Shown here one piece after another: positions 1 through 5,109 of a DNA stretch of 5,987 nucleotides (its first letter is position 1; the number at the start of each line of letters is the position of its first letter). The notes beneath the pieces were generated by a model, which was not told where the DNA came from, ran no database searches, and saw only the letters and a program-made list of their open reading frames with translations. Origin of the DNA: Rhodospirillales bacterium (GTDB lineage: Bacteria > Pseudomonadota > Alphaproteobacteria > Rhodospirillales > JAOUPW01); the NCBI GenBank assembly GCA_029879665.1, contig JAOUPW010000144.1, positions 1 to 5,987 on the forward strand. The letters are read 5' to 3'. Made by a program: the position numbers and the translations under genes.

Positions 1-479
1 ACGGCTTCGGTTGCCAATTCACCTCGGCCGTCAAACTTAAACCGGGAAGCTGGGATTGGCTGACCGCCGATTTCGCCGCGCCGGCGTCAAGTGCGGCGGA
101 AGAGCGCGATCGGATCAAGGCCTACATCGCCCGCATGGAAATCATCGCCGGGCTTCAGGCCGGCACCCTTTGGGACAAGGCGGGAACCTCCTTGTTCGAA
201 TCCGGCGAAGGCCAACTCGACTGCGAGGACGAAACCGTCAACACCACTACCTATCTAAAGCTGTTGGACCGGGAAGGGCTGCTCGTCTTTCATGGCGTCG
301 GCGCCCCCGTCGGGCGCGGCTTCGGCGCCGGCGGCTGGCCGCACATGACGGCGGCCATCCGGGATCGCGAAAGCGGAATTCTCTACGCCGTCGATTCCTG
401 GTTTTTCGACAACGGCGAAGCGCCCTTCCTTACCCCCATCGAACGCTGGCTGGCGGGAAAAGGCCCGGAACGAACTTAG
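1..479 (+). CDS. Conserved hypothetical protein, 3' end only (possible transglutaminase-like Cys-His-Asp fold)
   Basis: The open frame enters from the left edge (first whole codon at base 3) and ends at TAG 477-479, giving 158 visible C-terminal residues; the true start is outside the window. The most distinctive stretches are DCEDETVNTTTYL, a WPHMTAAI segment and YAVDSWFFDNG near the end. I recall these as hallmarks of an uncharacterised family common in Alphaproteobacteria, from memory only. Seen directly: Cys at fragment residue 74 inside an acidic CEDE context, His at 114 and Asp at 131. This order and spacing resemble the Cys-His-Asp triad of bacterial transglutaminase-like cysteine peptidases, so a papain/transglutaminase-like fold is an inference. 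An internal ATG at 135 is an unlikely start, because family-like sequence continues upstream of it. The gene is separated by 116 bases from the next one, so membership in the same operon is uncertain. No substrate or cellular location can be stated. Confidence 0.8.
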   Translation, partial: GFGCQFTSAVKLKPGSWDWLTADFAAPASSAAEERDRIKAYIARMEIIAGLQAGTLWDKAGTSLFESGEGQLDCEDETVNTTTYLKLLDREGLLVFHGVGAPVGRGFGAGGWPHMTAAIRDRESGILYAVDSWFFDNGEAPFLTPIERWLAGKGPERT

Positions 480-595
480 AGATATTCTAATTCCGCCGAA
501 CCCTTTCCGGTTTTATTCAGCCTCTTTCAATCTTTCATAAACCACCCGATGGGCCGACATGGACCCAAGGCCATGGGCGGGATAAAATCGGCGCC
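480..595 (+). other. Intergenic leader upstream of the molybdoenzyme gene
   Basis: This 116-base gap has a T-rich first half and a GC-rich second half. The T-rich part (about 505-540) could hold a promoter, but I find no convincing -35/-10 pair. A small imperfect hairpin can be drawn from TGGGCC (550-555) and GGACCCA (561-567, one bulged A). CATGG (558-562) and CCATG (571-575) form an alternative, overlapping inverted repeat. A GGGCGGGA run (575-582) lies about 13 bases before the downstream ATG, too far to be a normal ribosome-binding site. No strong intrinsic terminator for the first gene is visible. Confidence 0.25.
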
Positions 596-2710
596 ATGGA
601 TAGCAGCATGCCGGCATCGCCGGAGAAACTGATCCGCGAAGCGGTGGAAAGGGGAAACGTTCTCGGCGTCTGCCCCCATGATTGTCCGGACAGTTGCAGT
701 GTGCTGGCCCAGGTGGAGGGCGGTCGTGTGCTCCGGGTCGACGGCAATCCCGATCATCCGGTCACTCGGGGAACTATCTGCCGCAAATACAGGGAATTTC
801 CATCGCGCCTTTATGACGGCGCGCGGCTGTGTTCGCCACTGAAACGCCGGGGCGCCAAAGGCAGCGGCGACTTCGAAGAAATTTCGTGGGAACAAGCGCT
901 GGCCGTCATCGGCGATCGCTGGCGGAAAATTATCGCCGACGATGGAGCGCATGCCATTCTTCCGTTCATGGGTTCCGGTACCGAAGGTCTGGTGCATGGG
1001 CATCTAGCGCCGAAACGGTTTTTCAACCGCCTCGGAACCCTGCAATTGGTCCGCACCATCTGCACCAAGGCCGGCCGTGAAGGCTACCGGATCACCATGG
1101 GAACGTCTTTAGGCGCAGATCCGACGCGGATCGCAGAAGCCGAGCTGGTCGTCGATTGGGGCGTCAACACGGCGGCCACCAATATGCATCAGCAGACGTA
1201 TCTGAAGGCCGCCCGGCGAAACGGCGCCAAATACGCGGTGGTCAATCCGCTCGCCGTCACCGGTGCCGAACGGGCCGAATTTTTCCTCCGGCCCCGGCCG
1301 GGAACCGATGGGGCGCTGGCGCTTTCCATGATGCGGGTTATCGCCGAAGAAGACCTGCATGACGGGGAGTTTATGTCCCGTCACACTCTGGGCGGCGATG
1401 AGTTTATGGAACGCCTGCGCGACTATCCGCCGGAACGGGGCGAAGCCATCACCGGTGTCGCGGCGGACGACATTCGGTCTTTCGCCCGCGCCTATGCGGA
1501 AAGTGCGCCGTCTTTCATTTATGTCGGCCCCGGCTGCCAGCGTCATTCCAACGGCGGCATGACGCTTCGCACTTTGGCCTGTCTGCCGGCGCTGACCGGC
1601 GCCTGGCGCCATCCGGCGGGCGGACTCTACTTTCCGACCAGCACCTGCTTTCCCGCCGATTTCGAATCCCTGGAAGGCGGCGAACTGCGGCCCAACCCGG
1701 CTGCCGGCTACAACATGATTCATCTGGGCCGCATGCTGGAAGGCGAGGGCATCAAGAGCCTTTATGTGCTCAACGGCAATCCCGCTTCGGTACTTTACGA
1801 TCAGAACCGGTTACGAAAAGGGCTTGTGCGCGACGATCTGTTCACCGTGGTGCACGAACGCTTCCTCACCGACACCGCGCGCTTCGCCGATATCGTGTTA
1901 CCGGCGACGACCCAGTTCGAGCAGAACGACATCCACTTTTCCTATTATCACCCGAGCCTGCTGCTCAATCGCCAGGCGGTGCGCCCGCCGGTGGGCTGCC
2001 GTTCCAATCTGGATACCTTTCGGGCGCTGGCGGTTGAAATGGGTTTTGCCGACGATTGTTTCGGCGATGACGAGGAAGCGGTGATCGGACAGGTTCTGGG
2101 TCTCGAAGCGCCGGCGGTGCGGGGCGTGGACCGAGAAATGCTCGACCGCGAGGGCTGGTCGCCGGCCGGCGTCGATCCGGCGCAGGCGGCGTTTGTCCGG
2201 CATCGGTACCCGACGCCGTCGGGCAGAATCGAACTGCGCTCGGAGCGGGAAGCCGCCCTCGGCCGCGATCCGCTGCCCGGCTATGTCCCGCCGAAGGAAA
2301 GCCGCGACGGTTCACCCGACCTGTTCCAACAATATCCCTTGCAGTTCATCACGCCTTCCGCCCATTCCATCCACAATTCCAACTACGGGGAGCGGGAAGG
2401 CTTCCGCGAAGACGAGCGTGAACCCCGGCTGCTCATTCATCCCGGCGACGCGCGCCGGCGCGGGATCGGCGAGGGCCAACCTGTCCGGGTTCATAACCGC
2501 CGCGGTGAATGCCGCCTGCTGGCGCAAGTGACGGAAGACGTGCGTCCGGGCGTGGTTGCCGCCCGGGGACAATGGTGGGACTGGCGTTACGTCGATGGCG
2601 CCAACGCCAACTTCACGACCCCGGACTTTCCCGCCGACCTGGGCGGCGGCTCGGCTTTCAATTCCAATCTGGTCGAAGTCACGGCGATTCCGCCGGAGGA
2701 GCTGCCATGA
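596..2710 (+). CDS. Molybdopterin-dependent oxidoreductase with N-terminal [4Fe-4S] domain (DMSO reductase superfamily)
   Basis: This 704-residue protein belongs to the Mo/W-bis-pterin guanine dinucleotide (DMSO reductase) superfamily, whose members catalyse two-electron redox or oxygen-atom transfer; the substrate is unknown. The N-terminal iron-sulfur motif is C26-x3-C30-x3-C34 with the fourth Cys at 62 (GTICRK). The molybdopterin domain covers about 78-500, with recognisable GNPASVLYD (394-402) and ADIVLPATTQFEQND (431-445). The C-terminal dinucleotide-binding domain covers about 580-700 and contains LLIHPGDARRRGIGEGQPV and a late Gly-rich AFNSNLVEV end. C156 in RTICTKAGREG sits where the family places its Mo ligand (Cys, Ser or Sec), so Cys ligation is inferred. 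There is no Tat signal or membrane segment, so it is probably cytoplasmic. The start is the first ATG in an upstream-open frame that lacks other start codons, but its ribosome-binding site is poor; ATG 608 is an alternative. The stop overlaps the next gene. No small FeS or membrane subunit is encoded nearby. Confidence 0.93.
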   Translation: MDSSMPASPEKLIREAVERGNVLGVCPHDCPDSCSVLAQVEGGRVLRVDGNPDHPVTRGTICRKYREFPSRLYDGARLCSPLKRRGAKGSGDFEEISWEQALAVIGDRWRKIIADDGAHAILPFMGSGTEGLVHGHLAPKRFFNRLGTLQLVRTICTKAGREGYRITMGTSLGADPTRIAEAELVVDWGVNTAATNMHQQTYLKAARRNGAKYAVVNPLAVTGAERAEFFLRPRPGTDGALALSMMRVIAEEDLHDGEFMSRHTLGGDEFMERLRDYPPERGEAITGVAADDIRSFARAYAESAPSFIYVGPGCQRHSNGGMTLRTLACLPALTGAWRHPAGGLYFPTSTCFPADFESLEGGELRPNPAAGYNMIHLGRMLEGEGIKSLYVLNGNPASVLYDQNRLRKGLVRDDLFTVVHERFLTDTARFADIVLPATTQFEQNDIHFSYYHPSLLLNRQAVRPPVGCRSNLDTFRALAVEMGFADDCFGDDEEAVIGQVLGLEAPAVRGVDREMLDREGWSPAGVDPAQAAFVRHRYPTPSGRIELRSEREAALGRDPLPGYVPPKESRDGSPDLFQQYPLQFITPSAHSIHNSNYGEREGFREDEREPRLLIHPGDARRRGIGEGQPVRVHNRRGECRLLAQVTEDVRPGVVAARGQWWDWRYVDGANANFTTPDFPADLGGGSAFNSNLVEVTAIPPEELP
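2695..2701 (+). promoter_or_regulatory. Strong ribosome-binding site inside the end of the molybdoenzyme gene
   Basis: GGAGGAG lies five bases before ATG 2707. It fixes the start of the TIM-barrel gene and shows that the long same-frame extension upstream (an open frame from 2509) is not translated. With the ATGA stop/start overlap at 2707-2710, it indicates translational coupling. Confidence 0.85.
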
Positions 2711-3534
2711 CTTCGCGGCGCCATCCCGCAGAACGCCTGGTGCATCGGGGCATCGGCCATGTGGAGTTTTACGATCTCCCTCCTGCCGAAGTCGAGGACA
2801 TGGCGCCGCTGCTCGAACGTTTCGTTGCCGAGGGCCGTGCCGGGTTCAGCTTTCATACTCCCATCGCCCGGGGACCGGACTTTCCCTATTCTCCCATCGC
2901 CTGTTTTTTTCTTAGTGAAAACGAAACCAAGCGCGAGCTTTCCTTCGCCCAGGTGGAACGGACGCTGCAGGCGGCCCGGCGCTGGGGCGCCGGCCATGTG
3001 GTTACCCACCTCACCTACGGTCCCGGCGACACCAAGGATGCGGATGCGGCGCGAAAACTTGCCGCCGCCGCCTGCCGCCGGTTTGCCGAACTGAGCCGCG
3101 AAACGGAAATTCCGCTGGATATCGAATTCGCAGCCTATACGGAGTCCTTTCACCGGCCTGATGACTTTCTTGACGTGATTGCGCCCCATTCGGAACTGGG
3201 CATTTGCATCGATGTCGGCCACGCCGGCCTCGGCGCATTGATCCGGAACCGGGACGTGGCCGCGGATGTGGAAACTCTGGCGTCGAAGGCCCGTTCGCTG
3301 CATCTCTGGAATACCCTCGGCCTGGAACATACGAAAAAATTTCATCACTCGGCGCTGCATCCCAGTCAGAGCCCGGCGGATGGATGGCTCGACGTGCCCC
3401 GGTTGACCGAAACGGTGTTGCGGATTTCCCCGCAAGTGAAAATCATTTTCGAATATCCGGTCGACCGGATGACGCCTGAAATTCAGGAAGGTTACGATTG
3501 GATTTCGGCAATCGCCGTAAAGACACAAAAATAA
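2707..3534 (+). CDS. TIM-barrel protein, sugar phosphate isomerase/epimerase (xylose isomerase-like) family
   Basis: The 275-residue product matches the xylose isomerase-like/AP endonuclease 2-type barrel, whose members use a divalent metal to isomerise, epimerise or cleave sugars and related polyols. Strand-end residues in the right order to hold a metal are E140 (LDIEFAAY), D169 and H172 (CIDVGHAGLG), H199 (SLHLWN) and E249 (IIFEYP). H50 (FSFHTP) and H101 (VVTHL) are further pocket candidates. Strands can be recognised at about residues 16-22, 46-51, 97-102, 136-141, 165-170, 196-200 and 244-250. That is seven, so the N-terminus may be short for an eight-stranded barrel. The ATG has an excellent ribosome-binding site and overlaps the molybdoenzyme stop, so the two proteins are probably made together and act in one pathway. 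No signal peptide or membrane segment is visible. The family assignment is secure at superfamily level; the substrate is not inferable. Inosose/hydroxypyruvate isomerase-type or lyase activity are alternatives. Confidence 0.86.
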   Translation: MTSRRHPAERLVHRGIGHVEFYDLPPAEVEDMAPLLERFVAEGRAGFSFHTPIARGPDFPYSPIACFFLSENETKRELSFAQVERTLQAARRWGAGHVVTHLTYGPGDTKDADAARKLAAAACRRFAELSRETEIPLDIEFAAYTESFHRPDDFLDVIAPHSELGICIDVGHAGLGALIRNRDVAADVETLASKARSLHLWNTLGLEHTKKFHHSALHPSQSPADGWLDVPRLTETVLRISPQVKIIFEYPVDRMTPEIQEGYDWISAIAVKTQK

Positions 3535-3621
3535 ATATTTACCTCGATTAATTGTCTGTGCGTTTGTTATAAACGTGATCACAGTAACGAATGCTTCGTT
3601 TTATAATTGGAATAAAGTAAA
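3535..3621 (+). promoter_or_regulatory. AT-rich intergenic region with candidate sigma70-type promoter for the radical SAM gene
   Basis: This 87-base gap is markedly more AT-rich than the genes around it. A perfect TATAAT lies at 3602-3607. Eighteen bases upstream of it, ATCACA (3578-3583) matches four of six positions of the TTGACA consensus. Transcription from this box would start about 3613-3615, leaving a leader of under ten bases, which is short; a promoter further upstream is also possible (TTGTCT 3552-3557, TATAAA 3569-3574, with poor spacing). The ribosome-binding site for ATG 3622 is weak, being only GGAATAAAG (3609-3617). The region could give the radical SAM/dehydrogenase pair its own expression, separate from the upstream pair. 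Confidence 0.4.
3561..3600 (+). repeat. Cluster of small inverted repeats (possible operator or weak terminator)
   Basis: Three adjoining dyads are visible. CGTTT-gttat-AAACG spans 3561-3575. The 8-base palindrome GTGATCAC spans 3575-3582. AACGAA-tgc-TTCGTT spans 3586-3600 and runs straight into TTATAATT. The last could be an AT-rich, weak intrinsic terminator for the TIM-barrel gene, but its stem has only two G:C pairs. As they overlap the candidate -35/-10 spacer, a repressor or activator site is equally possible. GTGATCAC does not match the CRP or FNR consensus arrangement. Confidence 0.35.
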
Positions 3622-5109
3622 ATGAAAGAATTCAGAGTACTTCTTATCAATTGCAATACTATGCTCGATACCCTGGTGACCGCCGGCATTGGAATCCTGT
3701 CGGCGTGCCTGAAGAACGTAGGCTGCGACGTCCAGCTTTACGACACCACCTTTTACCGTACCGCCGAGATTACCGGCGATCAGGCCCGCGCCGCCGCCCT
3801 GCAGGTGAAGAAAACGGATTTCGCCGACCTGGGCATCGAACCCAACGAAGGCGATGTGGTCGAAGACTTCGTCAAGATGGTTGAAAGCTACAAGCCGCAT
3901 CTGATCGGCCTGTCCTCGATCGAGGTCACCCATCCCCTTGGCGTCCGGCTTTTGGAAGCGGTCAAGGAATCCGGTATTCCGACGGTGGTCGGCGGCCCCT
4001 ACGCCACCTTCGCGCCGGAAATCGTCATTCGCTCGCCCGGCGTCGACATGGTCTGCGTCGGCGAAGGGGAACAGGCCCTGGTGGAATTGTGCCAGGGTTT
4101 GCGAGACGGCGCCGATATCAGCAGAATCGGAAATCTGTGGGTCAAGCAAGACGGCAAGGTGCAAAAGAACCCGGTGCGCCCGCCCATCGACCTGACGGCG
4201 TTGCCGCGCCAGGACTGGAGCGTTTACGACAAGCGCCGATTTTGGAAACCTATGGGCGGAAATATTTCGGTGACCGGCACCTTCGAAATGAATCGGGGCT
4301 GCCCTTATACCTGCACCTTCTGCATCAATTCCGGATTCCATGAATTGTACGGCGACCTTGGCGGTTATTACCGCGAACAGGACGTCGAAAGCATGGTCGA
4401 CGAAATGGCCGAGAAAAAAGAACGCTACAACCTGTCGTACGTTTACCTGGTGGCGGAAAGTTTCCTGACCACGTCGCGCACACGCATCCAGACCTTCGGC
4501 CGCCTCTACCGGGAAAAAGTGGGGCTGCCGTTCTGGGTCGAGGCCAGGCCGGAATCCATTACCGAGGAAAAAGTTGACCTGTTGAACGAAATCGGCTGCG
4601 AAGGTATCAGCGTCGGCGTTGAAAGCGGAAATTTCGAGTTGCGCAAGAACGTACTGGGACGCAACGTCCCCGACCGCACCATCCTCAAGGCCTTCGAGTT
4701 GCTGCGCAAAACAGGCATCCGGGTCAGCGCCAACAACATCATCGGCTTTCCCACCGAAACCCGCGAGATGATCTTCGATACCATCCGGCTCGACCGGGAA
4801 CTGGACCCGCACGGGGTGATGGTAAGTTTCTTCAGTCCCTACAAGGGCGCGACCTTGAGGGACATGTGCCAGAATCTGGGCTATGTCGAAGACGACGAAA
4901 TCGCCATGGACTACCGCCTCGGGCCGTCCATGGATATGCCGCAGATGAGCGCCAAGGAACTGGTCGGCATTCACCGCGCCTTTCCCCTTTACGTGAAATT
5001 TCCCGAACAGGAATGGAAAGATATCGAACGGGCAGAACACGACACGCCGGAAGGGAACGCCATCTATAAGGAATATTCCGAACGCTACGTTCAGGAGTTT
5101 ATGAGCTGA
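3622..5109 (+). CDS. B12-binding-domain radical SAM protein
   Basis: The 495-residue protein has two domains. Residues about 4-160 form a B12-binding-type Rossmann domain, with VLLINCN at the first strand, IGLSSIEVTH (95-104) at the SxL-like position and VVGGPYATFAPE (122-133) at the Gly-rich loop. Residues about 215-410 form a radical SAM barrel with the cluster motif C227-x3-C231-x2-C234 (NRGCPYTCTFC), a later GVESGN (332-337) and NNIIGFPTET (371-380). It should bind [4Fe-4S] and S-adenosylmethionine and generate a 5'-deoxyadenosyl radical. Family relatives (BchE-like and methyltransferase-like class B enzymes) methylate, cyclise or rearrange small molecules; the reaction here is unknown. 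The canonical DxHxxG cobalamin ligand loop is absent (NCNTMLDTLVTAG takes its place), so any cobalamin would be bound without that His. The tail, 410-495, is charged and matches no domain I recognise. The stop overlaps the next gene's probable CTG start. Confidence 0.95.
   Translation: MKEFRVLLINCNTMLDTLVTAGIGILSACLKNVGCDVQLYDTTFYRTAEITGDQARAAALQVKKTDFADLGIEPNEGDVVEDFVKMVESYKPHLIGLSSIEVTHPLGVRLLEAVKESGIPTVVGGPYATFAPEIVIRSPGVDMVCVGEGEQALVELCQGLRDGADISRIGNLWVKQDGKVQKNPVRPPIDLTALPRQDWSVYDKRRFWKPMGGNISVTGTFEMNRGCPYTCTFCINSGFHELYGDLGGYYREQDVESMVDEMAEKKERYNLSYVYLVAESFLTTSRTRIQTFGRLYREKVGLPFWVEARPESITEEKVDLLNEIGCEGISVGVESGNFELRKNVLGRNVPDRTILKAFELLRKTGIRVSANNIIGFPTETREMIFDTIRLDRELDPHGVMVSFFSPYKGATLRDMCQNLGYVEDDEIAMDYRLGPSMDMPQMSAKELVGIHRAFPLYVKFPEQEWKDIERAEHDTPEGNAIYKEYSERYVQEFMS
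5093..5097 (+). promoter_or_regulatory. Ribosome-binding site selecting a CTG start
   Basis: AGGAG lies inside the last codons of the radical SAM gene. Its spacing to CTG 5106 is eight bases, which is ideal. The ATG at 5101 is only three bases away and belongs to the radical SAM frame, where it is followed at once by a stop. This site is the main evidence for the dehydrogenase start. Confidence 0.7.

Noticed and set aside
56..490. 144-codon plus-strand frame overlapping the first gene
   Set aside because: The product is Arg-rich and low-complexity, typical of an out-of-frame reading of GC-rich DNA, and it competes with the frame carrying conserved motifs.
494..517. Intrinsic terminator after the first gene (GAACC-ctttcc-GGTTT followed by T-rich sequence)
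   Set aside because: The stem is only five pairs including a G-T wobble, too weak to call.
1055..1070. Selenocysteine in the molybdoenzyme
   Set aside because: The ligand codon is TGC (Cys), there is no in-frame TGA in the gene, and no selenocysteine insertion hairpin is needed.
2587..3582. 331-codon minus-strand open frame opposite the TIM-barrel gene
   Set aside because: It is antisense to a well-supported gene, crosses two gene boundaries and has no domain signature.
3575..3582. GTGATCAC as a CRP or FNR site
   Set aside because: The half-site spacing of CRP (TGTGA-N6-TCACA) and FNR (TTGAT-N4-ATCAA) is not met; it is kept only as an unassigned palindrome.
5070..5109. Frameshift-made fusion of the radical SAM protein and the dehydrogenase
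   Set aside because: The downstream frame is open from 5070, so a -1 shift is formally possible, but I see no slippery heptamer in phase, and AGGAG plus CTG explains separate initiation more simply.
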